From: Tissierellia bacterium | Lineage (GTDB): Bacteria; Bacillota; Clostridia; Tissierellales; Peptoniphilaceae | NCBI GenBank assembly: GCA_030538075.1 | Contig: JAUNUQ010000001.1 | Coordinates: forward strand, 62,001-126,000 | Reading direction: 5' to 3' | Length of the DNA: 64,000 nt | Shown: positions 52,131 through 60,382 of the stretch, in pieces | Layout of the letters: each line of letters opens with the position of its first letter | Position numbering within the stretch: position 1 is the first letter of the stretch | Program-made: the position numbers and the translations under genes | The notes under the pieces: generated by a model | Database searches by the model: none | What the model was told of the DNA's origin: nothing | Seen by the model: only the letters and a program-made list of their open reading frames with translations

Positions 52131-53297
52131 CTAGCTTAATTTTTCCTTTTTCTTAAATAGCCCAGTCAGCATCAATGCAATTGCCCCATCTCCTGTGACA
52201 TTGCAAGCCGTACCAAAGCTGTCTTGCAGAGCGAAAATGGTCAACATCAGGGCAACGCCTGTCTCGTCAAAGAGTAAGACGCCGGTGATAATCCCCAGTG
52301 ATGCCATGACCGTTCCTCCTGGAATTCCAGGAGCGCCGATGGCGAAGATTCCCAAAAGCAAAATAAAGATGATCATGCTGCCCAATGCTGGCAATTGTCC
52401 GTAAAGGATCTGAGAAACCGTCATGACAAAAAAGACCTCGGTCAGTACAGAACCGCAAAGATGGATTGTCGCGCCGATCGGTATGGCAAAATCTGTCACT
52501 TGACGGTCCAAGACCTTTGACTTTCGTGCACAGGCTAAAGCGACTGGAAGAGTCGCCGCAGAGCTCATGGTTCCCAGAGCTGTCATATATGCCGGACCAT
52601 AGTGACGAAGTACTTCCCAGGGATTCTCTTTTGAGATGAATCCTCCAATTCCGTACAATAATGCAAGCCAGATATAGTGACCGATAATGACAATCAAAAT
52701 GACAGCTAGGAAAACTGGAAACTGCGTCAATATTGCTCCTTCATAAGCCAGTCCAGCAAAGGTGGTGGCGATGAAAAAGGGCAAGATGGGAATGACGACT
52801 TTTTGCACTAATCCCATCATAATATTATTCAGTTCCTTAAAGAGTCGTTCAAACCCTTCTGATTTGGTCCAGATGATCGCTAAGCCAAATACGATGGAGG
52901 TGAACAGCGCCGTCATAACTGGCATGATGGCTGGTATGCCCAGCTGGAATACCAGTTCTGGCAGCTCGCGAACCCCCTCTGTCTTCGGTACGATATTCAG
53001 CATCGGGATGATCGAATAACCGGCAACCATCGAGAAAAAGGCGGCGCCGATGGAGGACAGGTATGCGATGCCCAGTGCTGCAAAGAGCATTTTACTGGCA
53101 TTGTCTTTTAAATCCGTAATCGCTGGGGTGATAAAGCCCAGAATAATCAAGGGTACCATATAAAAGATAACCTGGCCCAAGATCTGCTTAATCGATAAGA
53201 TGACTTGAATGAGAGCTTCATTCGCGACCATTCCAATGACGATCCCGATGACTAATCCTAAAAGCAACTTTACAATTAGATTATCTCTTAACTTCAT
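52131..53297 (-). CDS. Dicarboxylate/amino acid:cation symporter (DAACS family)
   Basis: 388 aa, about eight membrane helices with two re-entrant loops. Signatures: LGQVIFYMVPLIILGFITPA, TMSSAATLPVALACARK (serine-rich loop equivalent), IGATIHLCGSVLTEVFFV and GAPGIPGGTVMASLG. It takes up glutamate, aspartate, serine/threonine or C4-dicarboxylates with Na+ or H+. ATG follows AAAGGAG. It is a single gene with its own terminator. Confidence 0.93.
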   Translation of the reverse strand: MKLRDNLIVKLLLGLVIGIVIGMVANEALIQVILSIKQILGQVIFYMVPLIILGFITPAITDLKDNASKMLFAALGIAYLSSIGAAFFSMVAGYSIIPMLNIVPKTEGVRELPELVFQLGIPAIMPVMTALFTSIVFGLAIIWTKSEGFERLFKELNNIMMGLVQKVVIPILPFFIATTFAGLAYEGAILTQFPVFLAVILIVIIGHYIWLALLYGIGGFISKENPWEVLRHYGPAYMTALGTMSSAATLPVALACARKSKVLDRQVTDFAIPIGATIHLCGSVLTEVFFVMTVSQILYGQLPALGSMIIFILLLGIFAIGAPGIPGGTVMASLGIITGVLLFDETGVALMLTIFALQDSFGTACNVTGDGAIALMLTGLFKKKEKLS

Positions 53298-53451
53298 ATT
53301 AACTCCTTTCTCATTTCAATATTCATTCGTCAAAAATGCCAAAGTGGGATCCACTACCGCTCCATCTTATCATAATACATCGATCACACTAAAGCAACTA
53401 CGCAATATCCTCCTTTTTGGTGGACCTCAAAGATCAAACGGGAGGCTCTTC

Positions 53452-53685
53452 CTATTCTTCAATTGGATCCTGCTCCGGTTCATAGTGTACGATGCTGATC
53501 ATCTTCCCATCCAGTTCTATTTTACGGATCCGCTTGTCAAAATCCAGTCTGGATAGCCACACTTGCTTGCCACATCCCTTACACAAGAGCTTAATATCCG
53601 CCCCTGTGCGTAGGATCTCCCATCGGTTCTCCCCGCAGGGATGTCCCTTTTTTAAGGTGACGGTATCGCCAATTTTGTATTTCAT
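53452..53685 (-). CDS. DUF951 family protein
   Basis: 77 aa. MKYKIGDTVTLKKGHPCGEN, then LLCKGCGKQVWLSR, and RIRKIEL are the DUF951 pattern, a small basic protein with Cys residues that could bind zinc. It follows mscS with no gap, as in many Bacillota where the pair precedes ychF or rpsF. The function is unknown, perhaps RNA-binding. Confidence 0.9.
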   Translation of the reverse strand: MKYKIGDTVTLKKGHPCGENRWEILRTGADIKLLCKGCGKQVWLSRLDFDKRIRKIELDGKMISIVHYEPEQDPIEE

Positions 53686-54501
53686 CTATTCCGACCTCAT
53701 CCCATAGTTTTCGGGCAGTTTGATGCCCGCCTCTGAAAGAGATTGTATGAGCCGCTTGCGAAGCTCACGTTCCACTTCCCAGTGCTTTGCCCCCTCGGCC
53801 ATCGCCTTGACGACCATGGTCATCGTGTACTCCTTCGCCTGGGTGATGCCAAAGAAGCTAGGACCTTCCACGATCTGTGGAAATTCCCCTTTGACTTGTT
53901 CGCTGACTTGGCTGACGATATCACCCACTAGTTTTAGATCTGTGTTGAGGGGCAGAGAGATCTCCACCCATGCCCTCTGGGGCCCACGGGAACGATTGGT
54001 GACGACCTGGATATTTCCGTTCTGGATGATATGCAGCTCCCCACCAAAATCTCGAAGCTTCGTCAGCCTGAGTCCTACGAATTCCACAACCCCCGTGACA
54101 GCTCCTATGGTCACATATTCACCAATCTGGTATTGATCCTCTGCTAAAATAATCATTCCAGAGATCACATCTCTTACGATATATTGGGCCCCGAAGCCCA
54201 GGGCTACACCACCGATCCCCGCAGTCGCCAAGATCGCATTGGTGTTGACGCCGAAGCGATCCAATATCAACATCGCTGCGATGAAGTAAAGGGCGACGTG
54301 CAGGGCATTGAAGAGTACCTGCTGCAGAGTCTTGTACTTCGCCTGCATTGGGACGTCTTTTAAACCCTTGAGGATTAATCTTTTCAATACGAAGCTGAGC
54401 GTCTTTGCGACCAAGAAGACAATGACGGCAAAGAGTAACTTCCCTAGGAGAGTACTCTGGCCACTGGCATCGATGATCAGACTATTCAATTCTTGCGGCA
54501 A
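53686..54501 (-). CDS. Small-conductance mechanosensitive channel (MscS family)
   Basis: 271 aa. Three N-terminal helices, with the pore-lining TM3 motif GIGGVALGFGAQYIVRDVIS near 95-115, then the beta domain (QIGEYVTIGAVTGVVEFVGL) and a C-terminal alpha/beta part. It opens on membrane tension to release osmolytes. It is placed between yedF and the DUF951 gene in one minus-strand operon. Confidence 0.94.
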   Translation of the reverse strand: MPQELNSLIIDASGQSTLLGKLLFAVIVFLVAKTLSFVLKRLILKGLKDVPMQAKYKTLQQVLFNALHVALYFIAAMLILDRFGVNTNAILATAGIGGVALGFGAQYIVRDVISGMIILAEDQYQIGEYVTIGAVTGVVEFVGLRLTKLRDFGGELHIIQNGNIQVVTNRSRGPQRAWVEISLPLNTDLKLVGDIVSQVSEQVKGEFPQIVEGPSFFGITQAKEYTMTMVVKAMAEGAKHWEVERELRKRLIQSLSEAGIKLPENYGMRSE

Positions 54502-54526
54502 AGTGATCCCTCCCTTCTTTTATTCA

Positions 54527-55117
54527 TTACCCGATGATCACATTTCTACCAGGGTTCTTCAGTTTTTCATAGATGGTGTACATATTGGAGATCTCTCCGA
54601 TCGCCAATTTGTCCTTCAGCTTGTAATAGTCCAAGCAAGTTCCACAGGAGATGATCTCAACCCCTTCTCCTGCAAGTTTTTCTAAATCATCGAGCACATC
54701 GGAGCCCTCTGTCGTCAAAAAGACACCGCTGTTAAAGAACACAATCGTCTCTGGATAGGGCTCGGTCTCACTGACTGTGTACATAAAGCTGCGCATCAAG
54801 ACCTTTCCGAGCTCTTCTTCGCCAGTCCCCATCAGGTTGGATCCAATTCCAACCGTCAGTCCAGGGGCTACTGGCAGCTGCTCCTCTTCTGCAGCATCCA
54901 TGGTCCCCTTGGTAATCGTAACGGTAAATAGTGCCTCATCATCCTGTTGATCCACTACTTCAAAGCCACTGCTCTCGGCGAAGCGCTTCAGATTTTGTCT
55001 TGCCACCTCATTGTCAACCCTCACCTCGACAATGCCTTCTTCTATCCCATCGAGTTGTTTCTTTGTCATGATGACAGGACCTGGGCAAGCAATGCCCAAT
55101 GCGTCAATTTTAACCAT
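54527..55117 (-). CDS. yedF: Sulfurtransferase-like selenium metabolism protein YedF
   Basis: 196 aa. N-terminal TusA/SirA-like domain (IDALGIACPGPVIMTKKQL, with the CPxP Cys) and a C-terminal DsrE-like domain (GIGSNLMGTGEEELGKVLM; GVEIISCGTCLDYY). This two-domain form is the YedF family that co-occurs with selenium use; direct function is not proven. No selD or selA is in the window. It is first gene of the yedF-mscS-DUF951 operon. Confidence 0.93.
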   Translation of the reverse strand: MVKIDALGIACPGPVIMTKKQLDGIEEGIVEVRVDNEVARQNLKRFAESSGFEVVDQQDDEALFTVTITKGTMDAAEEEQLPVAPGLTVGIGSNLMGTGEEELGKVLMRSFMYTVSETEPYPETIVFFNSGVFLTTEGSDVLDDLEKLAGEGVEIISCGTCLDYYKLKDKLAIGEISNMYTIYEKLKNPGRNVIIG

Positions 55118-55320
55118 CGTAATCCCCCACTCTCTATTTTGTTCAATAAAATCCTATTGTATTTTTCTCCGTTTTTATCATATCAAAAGGCGGCCCCTTT
55201 GTCACCGGGATTGTCCGAATAGTTGCATATGGATTTTTGGGAGTACTTCCCCAATTCAAAAGGGTAAGTTATAATAGAGAAGACGCTAGGCCCAAATTGA
55301 CCCCAGATAAGGAAAAAGTC

Positions 55321-55638
55321 ATGATCCTCTTACAGAACCTCCACTGGACTGAGCAGCTCCTGCTCGGTTATGTAGCCATCATCAATATCGCCGCGGTGCT
55401 CCTCTTTTTACATGACAAGCACCTCTCCACCCGTAAACGTGGCAGGCACAAACCACGAATCCAAGAGACAAGCCTCCTCCTCATTGCAATAGCTGGCGGA
55501 GGATTTGGGGCATGGATCGCCATGTATGCCTTTCGTCACAAGACGAAAAAGCCCCTTTTCTTTATCGGCATCCCCATCATCACCTTGATGAATATCGCCG
55601 TCTTCCTCGTGCTCGTACGCGCAATGGCAGCGGCATAA
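55321..55638 (+). CDS. DUF1294 family membrane protein
   Basis: 105 aa from the ATG at 55321, after AAGGAAAAA. Two or three hydrophobic helices with the DUF1294 motif: FLHDKHLSTRKRGRHKPRIQ between helices, LLLIAIAGGGFGAWIAMY and FRHKTKKPLFFIGIPII. A small conserved membrane protein without known function. It is transcribed divergently from yedF. Confidence 0.9.
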   Translation: MILLQNLHWTEQLLLGYVAIINIAAVLLFLHDKHLSTRKRGRHKPRIQETSLLLIAIAGGGFGAWIAMYAFRHKTKKPLFFIGIPIITLMNIAVFLVLVRAMAAA

Positions 55639-55641
55639 AAA

Positions 55642-55676
55642 AACAACTGATGTCCATGACCGGTCAGTTGTTTTTT
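55642..55676. terminator. Bidirectional terminator between the DUF1294 and PAP2 genes
   Basis: AACAACTGA (55642-55650) with TCAGTTGTT (55664-55672); T-tract on the plus strand and an A-run before it serve both convergent genes. Confidence 0.85.
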
Positions 55677-56355
55677 ATATGTCCATATTCGCTTTGCATT
55701 CATAATGTGGTGTTTCATCAAACCAAAACCGCTTGGCCAGGAAATATAGGGCCAACCCCATGATCACTCCCCAGAACAGATCGACGATGGAGTGCTGTTT
55801 TAAGAATACCGTCGATGCGAGAATCAGGATGACGAAGACGAGGGAGATCAGATGATAGACCCTCTTTTTCCCCAGCTGTGTTTGCCTCATCAAAGACAGA
55901 TGCGCGACCAAGGTGGCATAGACATGGATGCTGGGACAGACATTTGTCGGAGTATCGACCACATGTAAAACCCGGACCAGGTCCGTAAAGAGATTGTCCC
56001 TGGGAAAAGCCGCCGGACGTAGATCGACCATATTCGGCCAGATGAGGTAGATCACCAAAGTGGCAAACATGCCCCCGAAGAGCAGCCCCAAATACTGATA
56101 GTAGAGCCGGCCCCTGGTCTGGTGGGCGAAATAGATCAGGCTGAATGCCAGATAGGGAAACCAAGATAGATAGGCGGGCATCCAAAACTCATAGAAGGGA
56201 ATCAGGTCATCGATCGGATGATGGATGACCTGATAATTCAAGTTTAAACTCTCCACAAAGAAGAATGTCAATTGGTAGAGGACATATATCCCGATCCCCA
56301 CCAAATATCGCTTTTTTAATTCACTTTTTGATAGAATTCCATTTCCTGACATCAT
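55675..56355 (-). CDS. PAP2-superfamily membrane phosphatase
   Basis: 226 aa from ATG 56355 (another ATG at 56352), both inside a weak purine-rich site; the longer frame would begin upstream of the mapped -10 box. Five or six helices. Catalytic pattern: DLRPAAFPRDN, CPSIHVYATL and KQHSIVDLFWG (the His and Asp of motif 3). Likely hydrolyses a lipid pyrophosphate or phosphatidate in the membrane; inositol phosphorylceramide synthase-like relatives exist. Confidence 0.85.
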   Translation of the reverse strand: MMSGNGILSKSELKKRYLVGIGIYVLYQLTFFFVESLNLNYQVIHHPIDDLIPFYEFWMPAYLSWFPYLAFSLIYFAHQTRGRLYYQYLGLLFGGMFATLVIYLIWPNMVDLRPAAFPRDNLFTDLVRVLHVVDTPTNVCPSIHVYATLVAHLSLMRQTQLGKKRVYHLISLVFVILILASTVFLKQHSIVDLFWGVIMGLALYFLAKRFWFDETPHYECKANMDI

Positions 56356-56392
56356 ATCTCTCTCTTTTTGCATATTGGCAAGGGCCACAACC

Positions 56393-56421
56393 ATTATACT
56401 ACTCTGTGCGAATTGCTTCAA
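56393..56421 (-). promoter_or_regulatory. Promoter of the PAP2 gene inside the preceding ABC gene
   Basis: TTGAAG (56416-56421), 17 bp, TATAAT (56393-56398) on the minus strand, overlapping the 3' end of the permease gene. It gives the PAP2 gene its own transcript. Confidence 0.6.
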
Positions 56422-57769
56422 TGGCCGAGAGCTTGGTCGCCCTTCGGGCTGGATAGTATCCGGTGACCACGCCGATTACAAAGGAGAAGACCAATGCCGC
56501 CAGCGCCAACCACGGAGGAATCACGGAGGCCTTGCCTCCCATGCCCATCATCCCACCGCCGCCTGCACCGCCGGCGATGCCGTTGATGACACCCGATACC
56601 CCATAGCTCAACAGAACCCCCACGGCACCTCCAAAAAATCCAATCATCCCCGCTTCAAAGAGGAATAGATTGCGGATATCCTGTACAGATGCCCCAATGA
56701 CCTTCATGACGCCGATCTCCCGAGTCCGCTCGTAGATGGACATGACCATGGTATTGGTGATCCCGATCGCTGCGACGATGAGGGAGATGGAACCAATGCC
56801 CGCCAAGATGATCTGCACCGTATTGGTGGCGCTCTTCGCCTGATTGATCCATTCGGAATCACTGTAGGCGTTCAAGTCCATAGACTGCAGCTTCTGCATG
56901 ACCCCGTCGATGTCCTTCATGTCATTGACATGGACAGTAATATTTTCATAGTACTGGGTCTTGTTTTTCTTGCTGGCCTTGTAATCTGCAGGGGTCATGG
57001 TCAAACTGTTGATCTCGTCTTTTAGCTTGTCAATATTCTCCCGGGAGGTATAGATCCCCATGCTGCTACTCATCATAGAGGGAGTGGTGACTCCGACCAC
57101 CTTTAGATTGTAGGTCTTTTTCTTCGTGTTGACCTCCTGCCCTTCCATTTGCGTGAGGGGGGTGTTTTGACTGTAGACATTGCCAATCGTCAACTTGAAG
57201 CGTTCCTTCATATAGTCAATTTCTTTTTCCCAAAACCGCTCCTGACTCTTCGGACTTTTTTCATCGTAGAGCGAGTATTTTAGCTCGCTGGATACGACGA
57301 CCTCGATGTCCTTGGTTTTGGAGTGATAGCTACGACCTTCTGCAATCGTGATGCCCGCTGACTCCAATGCGTCTGCGTCCATTCCCTGGATCTGCGCTCC
57401 CACAGTGTATTTTCCCATATTGATCTTCGTACTGCCGCCGCTGCCCAGATTTGTGAAGTAGACGACTTTTTTCACTCCGGGTATCTTTTGGATCTCTTCG
57501 ATCACCTTGTCCGTAATGATACCCGTCCGGGGCGCTTTTGCCCCCTTCACAGATGGATCAAAATACTGAGAGGGTGAGACATTCACCGTCGTCAGACCCC
57601 TGCTGGTGTCGATCATGGCGTCAAATTGCTGCTGCTGCGCCATCCCCAGCGAGACCATGACGACAATGGAAGTCGCGCCGATGACGACGCCGATGACTGT
57701 CAGCACCGTTCGGAGCTTTCTCCTCCACAGATTTCGAAGCCCCATGGAAATCAGATCATTCGTCTTCAT
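56399..57769 (-). CDS. ABC transporter permease, MacB/FtsX type
   Basis: 456 aa. One N-terminal helix (LRTVLTVIGVVIGATSIVVM), a MacB-like extracellular domain of about 270 aa, and three C-terminal helices of an FtsX domain (LAGIGSISLIVAAIGITNTM; YERTREIGVMKVIGAS; AGMIGFFGGAVGVLL). Gly-rich insert (GIAGGAGGGGMMGMGG) between the last helices. Third gene of a three-gene operon with an ATPase and a CARDB-like partner; it overlaps the partner by 14 bp. Confidence 0.92.
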   Translation of the reverse strand: MKTNDLISMGLRNLWRRKLRTVLTVIGVVIGATSIVVMVSLGMAQQQQFDAMIDTSRGLTTVNVSPSQYFDPSVKGAKAPRTGIITDKVIEEIQKIPGVKKVVYFTNLGSGGSTKINMGKYTVGAQIQGMDADALESAGITIAEGRSYHSKTKDIEVVVSSELKYSLYDEKSPKSQERFWEKEIDYMKERFKLTIGNVYSQNTPLTQMEGQEVNTKKKTYNLKVVGVTTPSMMSSSMGIYTSRENIDKLKDEINSLTMTPADYKASKKNKTQYYENITVHVNDMKDIDGVMQKLQSMDLNAYSDSEWINQAKSATNTVQIILAGIGSISLIVAAIGITNTMVMSIYERTREIGVMKVIGASVQDIRNLFLFEAGMIGFFGGAVGVLLSYGVSGVINGIAGGAGGGGMMGMGGKASVIPPWLALAALVFSFVIGVVTGYYPARRATKLSAIEAIRTE

Positions 57770-59456
57770 CGATGGTCAAATCCTCTTGTTCCTTCTTCTT
57801 TTTGTGTCTTTTATAGAAGAAGATGCCAAGTCCTGCGACTACTAGAGCTGCCGCAGCTAGGACGATCGGGTTGGACAACAAAGAAGGCTGCTGCTGATCC
57901 ATCATTTCTGGAGGCATTTCCCCCTCAGGTGGCATATTGGGATCAACGGGCGCCCCATCCTGGACGACTAGGGCAAAATCTTTTTCCATCGTCTGCTCTG
58001 CGCCTGTCGAGTCCTCATAAGTGAAGATGATCTTACCCTTGTTTTCCCCTGGGTTTTTCGGCGTAAAGTCCAGTTGATAGGAATCTGAGGTGCCACTCTG
58101 GAAATTCCCCACATAATACTGTTTATTGGAGGAGTCGAAGTCACCGTCCAGCTTGACCATCAGGTTGTATAAGGTGTCTTTACCCGTATTGTAAAACTCG
58201 ATGGAGGCGTCCACTGGCTGACCCAGATAGGCTTCCGTGGGCAGAGTCATCTCACTGGTCTGCAGCCGAGATTTTTGTACAATCGGGATGCCAATCAATT
58301 CCTTGGCGGTGTATTCGTTGCCGTCAGCGTCCTCATATTCAAAATTCGCAGTCACTTGGTAGTTCTTCGCCGCTAAGGTAGAAGAGGTGGTCAGAGTGAT
58401 CGCTTTTTGCACTGTATTCCATGGAGCGATATAGCCGATATAGAAGGTATTCGAGCTATTCACTGGCGTAAATACGGAGCTGCTGACTGCTTGGGTGTTC
58501 GTTGCGCTGACTGCTGCATCGTCAGAGGTCAGATAGATTTTGATATTGCGTACGCCCTTGTCGGCGTTGGTGTTATAAAAGCTCAAATTCATCGTGAACT
58601 CTTCCCCGGCCAATGGATTCTCAGGGCTCAGGGTGTATTTGTCGATGATCAGCTTGGGTTTGTTCTTAATCTTGTCTCCAGTGGTGTCCCCTGAGAGGGA
58701 TACTCCACCACTGCCTCCATTTCCAGACCCTATATCACCGCCACCTAGAGGGATGGACGGAGAAAAGGGAATATCTGCGGCCGGGACATCCGCTGGAGGA
58801 GCTGGCAGTGTCGGTACGACGGGGTCTGCCGGTTTCTCAGGCTCCGTTGGCTTTTCCGGTTCTTGTGGTTCAGCGGGTTTCTCCGGTTCTATAGGTACAT
58901 TGGGGTCCTTCGATGGATCCTTGTCTGCAGGTAGGATGGGCAGTTCCCCTGCCAATACGTCAGTGCCATCTGGTCCATCGCTCACACCTGGTTCAATGAC
59001 TTGTGTGTCCTTGAAGATGTCCAATTTGATGCGATCCACATACTCGTTTTCTCCCACTTGTAGGGAAAGGGTGATGGGATAGGCACCACAGCCCAGCTGA
59101 CAATTGGCCTGTAATGCGAATTGAACCCCATATGCCTCACCCGTCGTCATATCAAAGCTGCGCACTGGAGAATTCCCCTCCACTGCATCATCTAGCACAA
59201 AGAATTTATTGGTCTTGTCAGGGCCGATCTCGCGCAGGCTCACCTTTACTCCAGTCAGATCAAAGTTCGACTGATTTCGCACTGTAAAGGACAGGACGAA
59301 TTTGTCCCCGCCCGTCAATGGATCCGGCTCCGTAGAAACCCCTTCTATGGCAAATACCGTATTCTGAAAGATCTTATCTCCCTGTGCCTTCGCCGGCACC
59401 ATCAGGTTTGTCAACAATATCGCCAATACTAACGCGATACTAAGCAATTTCTTCAT
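57756..59456 (-). CDS. Secreted membrane-anchored protein with CARDB/S-layer-like domains, ABC partner
   Basis: 566 aa. Signal peptide (LLSIALVLAILLTNLMVPA), Ig-like CARDB/NEW3-type domains (FVLSFTVRNQSNFDLTGVKV; FTMNLSFYNTNADKGVRNIK; VDASIEFYNTGKDTLYNLMV), a Pro/Glu/Lys linker (PEKPAEPQEPEKP), a Met/Pro stretch and a C-terminal helix with a basic tail (IVLAAAALVVAGLGIFFYK). It overlaps both ABC genes of the operon, so it is likely a cell-surface adaptor or substrate-gathering partner of the exporter. The substrate is unknown. Confidence 0.85.
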   Translation of the reverse strand: MKKLLSIALVLAILLTNLMVPAKAQGDKIFQNTVFAIEGVSTEPDPLTGGDKFVLSFTVRNQSNFDLTGVKVSLREIGPDKTNKFFVLDDAVEGNSPVRSFDMTTGEAYGVQFALQANCQLGCGAYPITLSLQVGENEYVDRIKLDIFKDTQVIEPGVSDGPDGTDVLAGELPILPADKDPSKDPNVPIEPEKPAEPQEPEKPTEPEKPADPVVPTLPAPPADVPAADIPFSPSIPLGGGDIGSGNGGSGGVSLSGDTTGDKIKNKPKLIIDKYTLSPENPLAGEEFTMNLSFYNTNADKGVRNIKIYLTSDDAAVSATNTQAVSSSVFTPVNSSNTFYIGYIAPWNTVQKAITLTTSSTLAAKNYQVTANFEYEDADGNEYTAKELIGIPIVQKSRLQTSEMTLPTEAYLGQPVDASIEFYNTGKDTLYNLMVKLDGDFDSSNKQYYVGNFQSGTSDSYQLDFTPKNPGENKGKIIFTYEDSTGAEQTMEKDFALVVQDGAPVDPNMPPEGEMPPEMMDQQQPSLLSNPIVLAAAALVVAGLGIFFYKRHKKKKEQEDLTIDEDE

Positions 59457-60165
59457 TCTCTTCCCTCCTCTTATTGTGTGCGATCAATGAGATCTTTCCA
59501 TCTTGCATATGAAAAGTGCGATCTGCATAATCCGTGACTTCTTCGTCATGGGTGACGATGATCATGGTCTGACCGTTGTCCTTGGCCATACCTGTAATCA
59601 ATTCCAAAATCTCCAATGTGGTCTTCGTGTCCAGATTTCCAGTGGGCTCATCGGCAAATACGATCTTCGGATGATCCACAAAAGCCCGGGCGATACTCAC
59701 CCTCTGTTGTTGTCCACCGGACAACTGACTGGGCTTGTGGTGAATTCGATCTCCTAGACCCACTGCCTTTAATATCTTATTCGCCTTCTTGTCCCGCTCC
59801 TTCTTGTCTACGCCTTTGAAGGTCATTCCAATGCTGACATTTTCCAGTGCCGTCAGCGTCGGGATCAAATTGTAAGACTGGAATACAAAACCAATATTGA
59901 GTCTTCGAAAAGAAGTGATCTGTTGTTCACTCAGCTTCTCCAGGTGGATTCCACCTATGATGATTTCCCCTTTGGTGGGTTTTTCTAGCCCGGCTATCGC
60001 ATTGAGCAGAGTGGACTTGCCAGAACCAGATTTCCCCAACAGGCACACGATTTCACCCTTATGTATTTTCAGGTCCACTCCGTCCAGCGCGTGGATCTTC
60101 TCGTCGCCCATCTTATATACCTTGTGTAGATTTTTTGTCTCGATCAGAGGCATATTCACATGCAT
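59440..60165 (-). CDS. ABC transporter ATP-binding protein (LolD/MacB type)
   Basis: 241 aa, ATG at 60165 behind AAGGAGGG. Walker A GKSGSGKST, Q-loop FVFQSYNLIP, signature LSGGQQQRVSIARAF, Walker B IVFADEPTGNLDT and His-loop VTHDEE. First gene of the exporter operon, overlapping the CARDB-like gene by 17 bp. Confidence 0.95.
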   Translation of the reverse strand: MHVNMPLIETKNLHKVYKMGDEKIHALDGVDLKIHKGEIVCLLGKSGSGKSTLLNAIAGLEKPTKGEIIIGGIHLEKLSEQQITSFRRLNIGFVFQSYNLIPTLTALENVSIGMTFKGVDKKERDKKANKILKAVGLGDRIHHKPSQLSGGQQQRVSIARAFVDHPKIVFADEPTGNLDTKTTLEILELITGMAKDNGQTMIIVTHDEEVTDYADRTFHMQDGKISLIAHNKRREENEEIA

Positions 60166-60333
60166 CCCTCCTTTTTGCCCATTGTATTAATGATATCACA
60201 ATGGGGCTGCCTGTAAGATTACAATCCCATTACATTTATAACACCACTTTAGATTCATCCTGTCCGCCAAACCGTATACCAGATTATATTTTATCCAGAA
60301 TTAATTAACTCTAACTTTATGATTCCTTTATAG

Positions 60334-60369
60334 TCTAAAAAAGGGCGCACTCCAATGGAGTGCCGCCCC
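60334..60369 (-). terminator. Terminator of the DEAD-box helicase gene
   Basis: GGGCG-CACTCC and GGAGTG-CCGCCC pair around AAT; on the minus strand it is followed by TTTTTTAGACT. It starts just after the stop at 60383. Confidence 0.88.
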
Positions 60370-60382
60370 TAATCCTCTATTA

